Of a DNA stretch of 64,000 bases, positions 1 to 9,835 are shown in pieces (position 1 is the first letter of the stretch; the number at the start of each line of letters is the position of its first letter). The notes beneath the pieces were generated by a model. That model saw nothing but the letters and a program-made list of their open reading frames with translations. It had not been told where the DNA came from and searched no databases. Location of the stretch: contig JAPFFF010000005.1 of assembly GCA_039105265.1 (NCBI GenBank), forward strand, positions 6,371,501 to 6,435,500. The letters run 5' to 3'. The DNA is from Tritrichomonas musculus (lineage: Eukaryota; Parabasalia; Tritrichomonadida; Tritrichomonadidae). The translations under genes and the position numbers were made by a program.

Positions 1-1
1 A

Positions 2-3000
2 ACTGATTATGCAGAAAATGGTTTAAATTATTTAGCAATATCTTTACTTGAAGCGATGCTATACAAATCATATAGTATAAATTTTGGAATAATTCCATCA
101 AAAAGACAAGCTGGGACACTGCAAAACAAGAAATGCAAACCTTTGATTCCATCAGCAAATATTAGTTTAAAAACAAATAGTCAAACACAACAATTTAATC
201 CTGACCCTCAATCTTTAAATACATCATTACTCGCATTAACACTTACAGATCTTTTAATGAAGGAAAGAATGTTTGATTATGCTCAAGTAATGCTACATAA
301 GCTTCAGGAAGGCAAAGATCGTATTAGAAGATTAGCAAATTTTATGCAAAGCCGTTTTTATTATAAACAAAATCGTGTTCAAGAGTTTTTTGACTCAATT
401 CCAAAGTCAGAAATAAAAATTTGCTTAAATCGAAAATCTAATCCAAGATTATCAATTTTATCTGCATCAACATTTGATACAAATGCATCATACCTTAGAA
501 TGATTGCTAATATGTGCTTTAGACAAAGAATGTACATTGATTCAGTTTTTTGGTCCGAAATAATAATACATTCATCATGCAAAGGTTCATTAAAAGAGTT
601 TGGTTATGGAAATCTGCTTCGTGGCCTTTCTTTATATGAATTGTGGATTCGAACAAAAACAAAACTTGCACTTCCTAACCAATTAAATAAACTTCAAGAG
701 CCTTTTGGAAAGTTTCTTCCCACAAGAAATGTAACATCATCTGACTTTTATTCAGATTCTGATTCAGATTCAGACTCTCCATTAGTTTCTGCTAATGAGA
801 TTAAAAAAAGTAAAATTTTCAAGGAAGCAATGTCATCTTTTTATATTGCTAAACAATGTTTTGATCGTGTTGCATGTTTCCACTTATATTTATATTCAAC
901 ACTAATGTTTTGTGATTTATTTATAAATTACGGATTTGAAGTTTTTTACAAGCAACAAAAGTCAAATCAAAGTGGTAATCAGCTAAAAATAAGTGCTAGT
1001 ATTCGACCATTAAAAATGCTAACAGAATTATTAAATTCGAAAGAACCATTCCAACTTCCTTTTCAATTTACACCATTTGCATTTACACTAGATAATATTC
1101 CTGCTTATTTTAATGCAGTCGAAGCAGTTATATCAAAAAGTTTATCCCCAATAGATATAATACATTATCAAACATTACGATCACAATACTATTTTTTAAA
1201 AAATAGTATTGATGAATGCCACAAATATTTTGACTTCGCCTATAATAATTTTCAACGCTATTTTGTTTGTGGAGGCCAATTTATTCCGCGCTTTTTTTCT
1301 CAAAGAAAACAACATCGAATACAAATTATTCTTGAAGAATTACTCCAACTTTTAATCAATCTTGATTCATCTTTTATTAACGATAGATTAATTCTCTTTG
1401 ACATCCTTAATGACGTACGATTAATGGAAAACAACAAAAGAAAATCCCGCGAAATTTTTAGTTCTGAAATTGTTTCTCCAAGTACTGATATTCAACCATC
1501 ATTTATTAAATTATCAAATCCAAATTATCCAGATTTTCAACCTGTCCTTTCCGCTTATAGTACATATTTAAACAACACCAATTTTAATAGTAATTCAAGT
1601 AGTAGCAGCAACGGTCCAAGTAATTTCAATTCTCTCAATCGTAACTCAAATATAAGGCCTCAAGTTGATAAATATAATGATTTTGAGGATTATGATCCAA
1701 CAACAATGATCAATTATTATATCCGGCAGATTGATTCAAACATACGTCTTTTTGAGGCTGAAAAAATCAGAGAAGATGATATGACCTGGAAAAATAGAAG
1801 ATTATGCCAAAAAATTGAAATGGCAGCAGAAACTCTCAGAAGACAACATCAAACTGATTTACCAGTAGAAACGCAATATTCATATGCGCTTAAAGTTAAT
1901 CCGAAAACGAAAAGATTAGTGTTTGTTTTTCGTGTTTTTAATAAAATTGGCGTTTATTCGCCAATGAAAGGCTTAAGAAAAATAATTGACATCTTTGATC
2001 CAGAATTAATGCAACTGATTTCATTAAAACTTCGTAATGAAATAATTAATGATTCCATAAGCCTTTTCAATACCCAATTTCTTGAATTTTTTTTAGCACT
2101 AACAACAACATCGTTTTCTAAATATATCAAAATTACTCATGCAAAACGAATCCAAAAAAAGATTGCCACGATGCTTTTTTCATCTATTATTGAACCTAAA
2201 AGGAGACCAAATATACCAGATAATCATTTTTTAGGCGGAAATAGAGTTTTTGGAAAACATTTAAAGGGATCACTTGTTACAATGGATTGCGGAGATGAAC
2301 CTATCGTTTTATTGACAACTGTTGATTTAGCTTGCCTTCCTTATGAAACAATGATCAAAAGACAAACAGTTATAAGATCTACATCATTTACTCGACTTCT
2401 TTTACGAAGCCCTAATAATCTACAATTAAACTCATCTCGAAGTTCTATCAAGCTCAGCTCAACAAGTTTAATTAGTCCAAATGTTGCAAATACGCATATT
2501 AGTAGTGATGAAAAAGATGAAAACAATGAAGAAGAGGAAAATGAATATAATTTTAATGATACAGATTTCGAAGATTATTATTATGATTCTAATGAAAATA
2601 ATAAAAGGAAGATTCAAAGTTTTCCAACAAATGAACTTCCAAAAAAATCAATCGTAAAAAATGAAAGAAGTAACAGCAAAAAAAATAAAAAATCTAATAA
2701 TCCAGTCTTACCTTCTGACCTAAATAATAAAACAAAACAAGATAAACCAACGTTACAATTGCCTAGCGGTGCTAACAAACGATCAGTTACTCCACCAAAT
2801 AATTCAAATCAATCTAACAATAACAATAATTTAACAACAACAACAACAACTATAGCTTCCTCAATATCTTCACAAACTAAGCCAAGTACATATTTAACAA
2901 CAATGAAAACGTTAACGAATTCAAATTCAGATCTAAATAAAACCACAATATTTAATGAAATAGACATCGAAGATCTTAAATCTGTTCTAAAACCAATGAT

Positions 3001-3535
3001 TATCAGATCTAGACTTGAAGACCCTGCTCGAGCTGTTTTGCCTCTAAACGATTTTATTTACACATTTGGCGGTAAACATCGTTTTGACTATTCATTAAAT
3101 ATTGAAAGACTTGACGAGCCTCTAATGCAACCACTTTTTTGCCAAAAAGAAACTAATGAGTATTATGCCCAAAAGTATTATTTTCTCACAATTTTAGATG
3201 AAGCCAAAATTGTTCCAATCCTTTCAAATAATCTTATTTTATGCTCATATGATGACCTTTGTGAGATGCCATCAAGAATTGAAGGAAGATTGAAAGATTT
3301 TCGTTATTCAAGCTTCATGTTCATTCCTAACATTTATTTTAAAGAAGCTATTAAAGAAATGAAAAAAATTTTTAAGAGACATGAAAAAAGAATAAGATAT
3401 GCTATATCTCATCCAAATGAATTAAATGACCAATTATGTATGCTTGCTGATAGATATTCGGTATTAACCACAATGCAGGCAACACTGATACAAACTTTTA
3501 ACTATCCTTTTCCATTATTTACACCTTTACCATGA
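2..3535 (+). CDS. Large protein, 5'-truncated by the window edge; possibly CFAP46-like flagellar protein
   Basis: The reading frame is open from base 2, so the ATG at 56 is only the first Met inside the window and the true start lies to the left. The visible part is about 1178 residues. The N-terminal third is helical with pairs of helices like TPR repeats. A conserved-looking block follows (nt 1740-2390, including 'VLLTTVDLACLPYETM'). Next comes a low-complexity Ser/Asn/Asp/Glu linker (nt 2400-2950) and a conserved C-terminal block starting 'LNDFIYTFGGKHRFDYSLN'. A 'LPxE' segment, a charged linker and then a 'D-x-F-x-(Y/F)' strand is the order I know from the C-terminus of CFAP46, a central-pair axonemal protein with TPRs. 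Separase/CHAT-type folds share the LPxE step, but I see no catalytic His-Gly or Cys motif. The CFAP46 assignment is a tentative inference; the gene itself is certain. Confidence 0.85.
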   Translation, partial: TDYAENGLNYLAISLLEAMLYKSYSINFGIIPSKRQAGTLQNKKCKPLIPSANISLKTNSQTQQFNPDPQSLNTSLLALTLTDLLMKERMFDYAQVMLHKLQEGKDRIRRLANFMQSRFYYKQNRVQEFFDSIPKSEIKICLNRKSNPRLSILSASTFDTNASYLRMIANMCFRQRMYIDSVFWSEIIIHSSCKGSLKEFGYGNLLRGLSLYELWIRTKTKLALPNQLNKLQEPFGKFLPTRNVTSSDFYSDSDSDSDSPLVSANEIKKSKIFKEAMSSFYIAKQCFDRVACFHLYLYSTLMFCDLFINYGFEVFYKQQKSNQSGNQLKISASIRPLKMLTELLNSKEPFQLPFQFTPFAFTLDNIPAYFNAVEAVISKSLSPIDIIHYQTLRSQYYFLKNSIDECHKYFDFAYNNFQRYFVCGGQFIPRFFSQRKQHRIQIILEELLQLLINLDSSFINDRLILFDILNDVRLMENNKRKSREIFSSEIVSPSTDIQPSFIKLSNPNYPDFQPVLSAYSTYLNNTNFNSNSSSSSNGPSNFNSLNRNSNIRPQVDKYNDFEDYDPTTMINYYIRQIDSNIRLFEAEKIREDDMTWKNRRLCQKIEMAAETLRRQHQTDLPVETQYSYALKVNPKTKRLVFVFRVFNKIGVYSPMKGLRKIIDIFDPELMQLISLKLRNEIINDSISLFNTQFLEFFLALTTTSFSKYIKITHAKRIQKKIATMLFSSIIEPKRRPNIPDNHFLGGNRVFGKHLKGSLVTMDCGDEPIVLLTTVDLACLPYETMIKRQTVIRSTSFTRLLLRSPNNLQLNSSRSSIKLSSTSLISPNVANTHISSDEKDENNEEEENEYNFNDTDFEDYYYDSNENNKRKIQSFPTNELPKKSIVKNERSNSKKNKKSNNPVLPSDLNNKTKQDKPTLQLPSGANKRSVTPPNNSNQSNNNNNLTTTTTTIASSISSQTKPSTYLTTMKTLTNSNSDLNKTTIFNEIDIEDLKSVLKPMIIRSRLEDPARAVLPLNDFIYTFGGKHRFDYSLNIERLDEPLMQPLFCQKETNEYYAQKYYFLTILDEAKIVPILSNNLILCSYDDLCEMPSRIEGRLKDFRYSSFMFIPNIYFKEAIKEMKKIFKRHEKRIRYAISHPNELNDQLCMLADRYSVLTTMQATLIQTFNYPFPLFTPLP

Positions 3536-3812
3536 TTTTATTTTTTTCTTTATAATATAATTACAACTATCATGTTAATATAGATTTGTTTATAATAAAC
3601 CTTTATATAAATAATTACATAAATTTATTGATAATAAAACATTCTTTATATATATAATAAATTGTTTCAAAAAATAAATATCTTTTTTTATAAAGAATTC
3701 CATAAATTTGGGTCATGTATTTTACTTTTGACGATACCTCTACATTTCTCTAATTGATGCTCACTCTAAAATTTTAAAAATTCAAAATTAAACGTACACA
3801 AAATTTTATAAA

Positions 3813-4346
3813 ATGGAAATTGATATTGAATCTTATTTAATTAATGAAGAACGAAAATTAATGACGAGAGAAGCACATATAATCGCAGATGAACAAGCAA
3901 AGCTAAACATCATTAGTATAGAATCTTTATTAGAAAGCTCAATTAGTTTAAATCGAAATAGAAAAATATATAGACGTCTTTTAGAAGTTGAATTATTACG
4001 CGATAATGATGCCATTAATAAAAGAATAAATAGAAATAAAATTTCAATTTCTCGTAGAGATGAACCAACTTTTTTTAATGATAAAAAAGAAAAAGTTAGA
4101 AAAATTGAATCACGTATGCGGATTGTAGATGAAAAATCAAGTGGTTATAATAAAAATAATGATTATTTTTTCCCTACAAAAAAAGATAATCACAATCATA
4201 GTTCAAACTCAAATCCATTTGGTAGACCTTTTTTTAACAATAGTTCAGGAATACCTTTCAGTGAAAGCCAGAATAGTTTCCCTTTTAATACGGCAACAAA
4301 TGATCATAAGCCTTTTAAATCACATTTTAAACGAGTTTTACAATGA
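3813..4346 (+). CDS. Hypothetical protein, 177 aa
   Basis: Unrecognised. It starts at an ATG; a TCACT initiator-like motif lies about 48 bases upstream near 3764. Residues 1-110 are charged and predicted helical (rich in Glu, Lys, Arg, Ile), consistent with a short coiled coil. The last 65 residues are Asn/Ser/Phe/Pro-rich and probably disordered. No signal peptide or membrane segment is visible. It is followed by only about 130 bases before the MULE left end. Before the insertion its 3' end would have faced that of the convergent Rho-GDI gene a little over 100 bases away. Real-gene status rests on length, codon texture like its neighbours and the position of the motif. Confidence 0.6.
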   Translation: MEIDIESYLINEERKLMTREAHIIADEQAKLNIISIESLLESSISLNRNRKIYRRLLEVELLRDNDAINKRINRNKISISRRDEPTFFNDKKEKVRKIESRMRIVDEKSSGYNKNNDYFFPTKKDNHNHSSNSNPFGRPFFNNSSGIPFSESQNSFPFNTATNDHKPFKSHFKRVLQ

Positions 4347-4474
4347 AATTATAATAATGATCATTTATTCATTCTGACAAAAAATGCATTAAATGCATAT
4401 ATAAATGCACTCGATTATCTAGAAACTTTTAATTTTCAACTTTAAATAAAAAAAGATGTTTTTACATTTTAAAA

Positions 4475-4482
4475 TTTTTGAT
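4475..4482. repeat. Target-site duplication, left copy (MULE)
   Basis: TTTTTGAT lies directly outside the left end and is repeated exactly at 12616-12623 outside the right end. The ninth base differs (C at 4483, A at 12624). This is therefore either an 8-bp duplication with one extra element base, or a 9-bp duplication with one mismatch. Both lengths fit Mutator-like elements (8-11 bp). Confidence 0.85.
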
Positions 4483-4483
4483 C

Positions 4484-4814
4484 GGCATAGGAATCGGGGT
4501 CTATTAAAATCGGCACGAAATATTTTACAACAAGAAACTTTTTGAAAGATCCGACCAGGTAAAAATTTTACCACTTTTTGAGAGAAAAAGTTCTATCGTT
4601 GAGATGAACTTTTTGAGAGATTGAAATAAAACGGTTATAAAGGTGAATTATCTATTATATGAAAAAAGGCGCCCTTTTGTTTTTAAATTGGTATCGCATC
4701 AGAGCAAATGTATTATTGATTGGTTCCGCTGCTGATTCCACCAGCAGATTGTTTGTGATCGACGCAAAATAAGGAACCATTTTTAATTATAAATTGCCAG
4801 ATGCGATATTAAAA
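4484..4814 (+). repeat. MULE left terminal segment (unique part of the long TIR)
   Basis: These 331 bases match, in reverse complement and at the same length, 12285-12615. The segment includes CCACTTTTTGAGAG, a motif shared with other small repeats in this window, and a nested palindromic structure at 4692-4808. It joins the first 135-bp unit at 4815 without a gap. Confidence 0.93.
4692..4808. repeat. Nested inverted repeats (potential cruciform) in the left TIR
   Basis: Three nested arm pairs are visible: TATCGCATC 4692-4700 with GATGCGATA 4800-4808; TGGTTCC 4721-4727 with GGAACCA 4773-4779; CTGCTG 4729-4734 with CAGCAG 4742-4747. The mirror copy is at 12291-12407. It lies immediately outside the 135-bp array. 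It could be a transposase-binding or folding element; the function is inferred only from position and symmetry. Confidence 0.7.
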
Positions 4815-7514
4815 TATCATTTACACGTAAACAGCAAGAAGGTAACCTCAATAAGGAAACTCAAAGCACGAACTAATAACAGCACATTCCTCACTAAACG
4901 ATCTCATAGTAATTGCTCAAAATCTCTGATTTTACACAAATGTTGTAAATATCATTTACACGTAAACAGCAAGAAGGTAACCTCAATAAGAAAACTCAAA
5001 GCACGAACTAATAACAGCACATTCCTCACTAAACGATCTCATAGTAATTGCTCAAAATCTCTGATTTTACACAAATGTTGTAAATATCATTTACACGTAA
5101 ACAGCAAGAAGGTAACCTCAATAAGGAAACTCAAAGCACGAACTAATAACAGCACATTCCTCACTAAACGATCTCATAGTAATTGCTCAAAATCTCTGAT
5201 TTTACACAAATGTTGTAAATATCATTTACACGTAAACAGCAAGAAGGTAACCTCAATAAGGAAACTCAAAGCACGAACTAATAACAACACATTCCTCACT
5301 AAACGATCTCACAGTAATTGCTCAAAATCTCTGATTTTACACAAATGTTGTAAATATCATTTACACGTAAACAGCAAGAAGGTAACCTCAATAAGGAAAC
5401 TCAAAGCACGAACTAATAACAGCACATTCCTCACTAAACGATCTCATAGTAATTGCTCAAAATCTCTGATTTTACACAAATGTTGTAAATATCATTTACA
5501 CGTAAACAGCAAGAAGGTAACCTCAATAAGGAAACTCAAAGCACGAACTAATAACAACACATTCCTCACTAAACGATCTCACAGTAATTGCTCAAAATCT
5601 CTGATTTTACACAAATGTTGTAAATATCATTTACACGTAAACAGCAAGAAGGTAACCTCAATAAGGAAACTCAAAGCACGAACTAATAACAACACATTCC
5701 TCACTAAACGATCTCATAGTAATTGCTCAAAATCTCTGATTTTACACAAATGTTGTAAATATCATTTACACGTAAACAGCAAGAAGGTAACCTCAATAAG
5801 GAAACTCAAAGCACGAACTAATAACAACACATTCCTCACTAAACGATCTCATAGTAATTGCTCAAAATCTCTGATTTTACACAAATGTTGTAAATATCAT
5901 TTACACGTAAACAGCAAGAAGGTAACCTCAATAAGGAAACTCAAAGCACGAACTAATAACAGCACATTCCTCACTAAACGATCTCACAGTAATTGCTCAA
6001 AATCTCTGATTTTACACAAATGTTGTAAATATCATTTACACGTAAACAGCAAGAAGGTAACCTCAATAAGGAAACTCAAAGCACGAACTAATAACAGCAC
6101 ATTCCTCACTAAACGATCTCACAGTAATTGCTCAAAATCTCTGATTTTACACAAATGTTGTAAATATCATTTACACGTAAACAGCAAGAAGGTAACCTCA
6201 ATAAGGAAACTCAAAGCACGAACTAATAACAGCACATTCCTCACTAAACGATCTCACAGTAATTGCTCAAAATCTCTGATTTTACACAAATGTTGTAAAT
6301 ATCATTTACACGTAAACAGCAAGAAGGTAACCTCAATAAGGAAACTCAAAGCACGAACTAATAACAGCACATTCCTCACTAAACGATCTCACAGTAATTG
6401 CTCAAAATCTCTGATTTTACACAAATGTTGTAAATATCATTTACACGTAAACAGCAAGAAGGTAACCTCAATAAGGAAACTCAAAGCACGAACTAATAAC
6501 AACACATTCCTCACTAAACGATCTCATAGTAATTGCTCAAAATCTCTGATTTTACACAAATGTTGTAAATATCATTTACACGTAAACAGCAAGAAGGTAA
6601 CCTCAATAAGGAAACTCAAAGCACGAACTAATAACAACACATTCCTCACTAAACGATCTCATAGTAATTGCTCAAAATCTCTGATTTTACACAAATGTTG
6701 TAAATATCATTTACACGTAAACAGCAAGAAGGTAACCTCAATAAGGAAACTCAAAGCACGAACTAATAACAACACATTCCTCACTAAACGATCTCATAGT
6801 AATTGCTCAAAATCTCTGATTTTACACAAATGTTGTAAATATCATTTACACGTAAACAGCAAGAAGGTAACCTCAATAAGAAAACTCAAAGCACGAACTA
6901 ATAACAACACATTCCTCACTAAACGATCTCATAGTAATTGCTCAAAATCTCTGATTTTACACAAATGTTGTAAATATCATTTACACGTAAACAGCAAGAA
7001 GGTAACCTCAATAAGAAAACTCAAAGCACGAACTAATAACAGCACATTCCTCACTAAACGATCTCATAGTAATTGCTCAAAATCTCTGATTTTACACAAA
7101 TGTTGTAAATATCATTTACACGTAAACAGCAAGAAGGTAACCTCAATAAGGAAACTCAAAGCACGAACTAATAACAGCACATTCCTCACTAAACGATCTC
7201 ATAGTAATTGCTCAAAATCTCTGATTTTACACAAATGTTGTAAATATCATTTACACGTAAACAGCAAGAAGGTAACCTCAATAAGGAAACTCAAAGCACG
7301 AACTAATAACAGCACATTCCTCACTAAACGATCTCACAGTAATTGCTCAAAATCTCTGATTTTACACAAATGTTGTAAATATCATTTACACGTAAACAGC
7401 AAGAAGGTAACCTCAATAAGGAAACTCAAAGCACGAACTAATAACAGCACATTCCTCACTAAACGATCTCATAGTAATTGCTCAAAATCTCTGATTTTAC
7501 ACAAATGTTGTAAA
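4815..7514 (+). repeat. Tandem array, 20 x 135 bp (left arm)
   Basis: There are exactly 20 head-to-tail units, each starting TATCATTTACACGTAAAC. Units differ at only three positions: AGG/AGA, AGC/AAC and CAT/CAC, all transitions. Because 135 is divisible by three, one frame stays open through the whole array, but that frame contains no ATG (its first possible start is a TTG at 4794), so I do not call a protein. A bias for G at the first site and blocks of identical units (9-12 AGC+CAC; 13-15 AAC+CAT) point to local duplication or unequal exchange. Confidence 0.95.
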
Positions 7515-7682
7515 TATTTTTTTTTTCAATAATATTATTTAAATATTATTTTTAATAATTATATAGTTAACATTGTTCATATTTAATCATTTCTAAATAC
7601 ACTTTTACAAAAAAATTAATAAACTATTTAAAAAGTTTCAATCAAAATTATCGTTTACTTTTCTTTTTTACAAACAATTATA

Positions 7683-9761
7683 ATGTTTGATCAAAATGGA
7701 CAAATATCACTGCAATTAGGAACAGCAACTAATGTATTATCTGAAAAAACATTTTCTCATCGCGATCATCCAATTTATTTGACAAATCCACCATATGATA
7801 ATCGAAAACCTCTCATTGATAATTTTAGTGTTCTTTATTTTTTGAGCACATTTAAAAATAATAAATATACGTTTTCACAAACACATAAGTTAAAAAACCC
7901 AAAAAGAATTGATAATCAAATATTTACAAATTTTATGCTAATTTCAAGGCATCAAACCAATTTATTTAAAATATATTACCAAGTTAGTGGTAACTATTTT
8001 GCAATACAAATTATTAATATATTTAATACAATTAAATATAAAAAAATACATAATGTGAAATTCAAAAAGAACGAAAGAACAGTTTATGTTTATAGCAACA
8101 TAATTATTAAAAATCCTAATCCGAATAGTCCTTTTCAGATAATAAAAAACAAAGGAATGCAAGAATTATCTGATTTTTACAATAATCAGTCTGTAGATAG
8201 ATCTATTCAAAATCCGATTACTGCAACAATATTTTACACAATAGCTCCATTTAATTGCAAAACTATTAAAAGGCAAAAGCACAAGCAAATGAATCCAGAT
8301 GATTCAATTGAAAGTATTCTGAAAAATTATGGAGGATTTCTTTTCAGATTTCATCCAACAGAAGAGATTGATTTAAACCAATATCAATTTGGCATTTTTT
8401 CTTGGTTTTCACCTTATTTTTTAGATATTGTAAAATCTCATCAATTTGAACAAGCAACCACAATTGAACTTGACGCCACTTTTCGAGCTCTGGCACCATA
8501 TGCTATTTGTGTTCCTCATCTTATTTTCCGAAATACTGGGATTCCACTAGCAATTTTAATTTCACCTTCTGAGAAAACGTCATTATATAGTATTTTTTTT
8601 GAATCTCTCAAAAAGTTAGATGAATTTTATGAAAATTCTGAAGAAAATTCACTTTTTCTTAAATTCAAAAATAAAAAATATTTAAGTGATGAACATAAAG
8701 CATTTCAAAAATTAGCGAAAAATTATGATTTAGATTTTTATTATTGTTTAGTTCATTTGATTCGGTCAATCGGTGCCAATTCATTACTCGGTCTTTTATT
8801 TTCAGATATATTATTCACTTTTTCAGGCTTTGAGTGGTCGAAACATTTTAATAGATATTACCAAACTTTTCAGTTATTATATAATTTACAAGAAAATAAA
8901 GATGATGCAAGATTTGAAAAAGTAAGCAAAGTCTTAGGTGTTGATGTGAACGGAAATTATGTCGAAGTAAAAAAAGAATATTCTCCATATTTCAAGCGAA
9001 GTGTCTATGGAATACCAACCACAACAAATCACGTAGAATCGTTTCATAAACAATTAAACGGTATTTTTAAAGCAACTCGACTTTCTTTACCGCTACGACT
9101 TGCGTACATTATAAAATATATTATGGATCGTACGTTAAGAACCAATTCTAGTGCACATTTGAATGTAAAAACTCACTTAAATAAGTTTAAAGATAAAGCA
9201 TATAAAGAAATTTCAAAAAATCCTAATCTTAAATCAAATTATTCTCAAAAAGTTTGTTTATGCCGTCAATATTATTATTATTATTATTTATACTGTGTTA
9301 ATATTCCATGCGTACATTGCATTTTAAATGATTATTGGAAAGATCAAAATTACATACATCAAATGGAAGAATTTGATATAAAGTTTGATTCTCATGATAT
9401 AAAATATGACCAATTACTAGAATTCGATATTAAAACTGAATTAACTTTTAGAAAAAGAAAAAAGTCAACTGAAGGAAATAATGATAATAATGACAATAAC
9501 AATAACAATTTCCAAATTGGCATTTGTTTGGATGGAAAAAATTATTCTGATAGTATGACAACTATAATTGATAATACAACATACCAACTTTCAGAAATTA
9601 TTGCGAAAAATAATTTAAATATTACAGTCATTGCATTAGCAGTACAGCGAGAATTAATGCCTGTAGAAGAGACATATAATATTGATGAATATTTGGCTTT
9701 GTTTCAGGTTAAATTGTGGACAAAGATAATATCAGATGGAAATAAGAAAGTAAACATATAA
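7683..9761 (+). CDS. MULE transposase (DDE, with SWIM zinc finger), 692 aa
   Basis: The enzyme would cut and rejoin DNA at the element ends. The catalytic triad fits Asp264 in 'ELDATF', Asp336 in 'LSDEHKAF' and Glu452 in 'NHVESFHK'. The MULE-type Cys355-x2-His358 lies between the second Asp and the Glu. Near the C-terminus a SWIM finger reads Cys525-x-Cys527-x15-Cys543-x-His545. The N-terminal 200 residues are basic and probably bind DNA, but I see no FLYWCH or WRKY finger there. A Tyr run interrupts the SWIM finger and an Asn/Asp run sits near residues 600-610. No stop or frameshift is present, so the gene appears intact. It starts at ATG 7683, 168 bases after the left array, and ends about 75 bases before the right array begins. 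Confidence 0.93.
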   Translation: MFDQNGQISLQLGTATNVLSEKTFSHRDHPIYLTNPPYDNRKPLIDNFSVLYFLSTFKNNKYTFSQTHKLKNPKRIDNQIFTNFMLISRHQTNLFKIYYQVSGNYFAIQIINIFNTIKYKKIHNVKFKKNERTVYVYSNIIIKNPNPNSPFQIIKNKGMQELSDFYNNQSVDRSIQNPITATIFYTIAPFNCKTIKRQKHKQMNPDDSIESILKNYGGFLFRFHPTEEIDLNQYQFGIFSWFSPYFLDIVKSHQFEQATTIELDATFRALAPYAICVPHLIFRNTGIPLAILISPSEKTSLYSIFFESLKKLDEFYENSEENSLFLKFKNKKYLSDEHKAFQKLAKNYDLDFYYCLVHLIRSIGANSLLGLLFSDILFTFSGFEWSKHFNRYYQTFQLLYNLQENKDDARFEKVSKVLGVDVNGNYVEVKKEYSPYFKRSVYGIPTTTNHVESFHKQLNGIFKATRLSLPLRLAYIIKYIMDRTLRTNSSAHLNVKTHLNKFKDKAYKEISKNPNLKSNYSQKVCLCRQYYYYYYLYCVNIPCVHCILNDYWKDQNYIHQMEEFDIKFDSHDIKYDQLLEFDIKTELTFRKRKKSTEGNNDNNDNNNNNFQIGICLDGKNYSDSMTTIIDNTTYQLSEIIAKNNLNITVIALAVQRELMPVEETYNIDEYLALFQVKLWTKIISDGNKKVNI

Positions 9762-9835
9762 TCATTAAAAGTTAAATTATTTTTAAAAAAAATAAAGATT
9801 AAAATAAAGAATTATTTGTCGTATTTTATTATTGT

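Noticed and set aside
4794-7532. A 912-codon open frame of 45-residue repeats through the left array (and 840 codons in the right array, 9783-12305)
   Set aside because: The frames contain no ATG at all and open only at a TTG. They stay open simply because the 135-bp unit is a multiple of three without a stop in that phase. Two of four variable sites change the amino acid. Better explained as structural repeats of the transposon.
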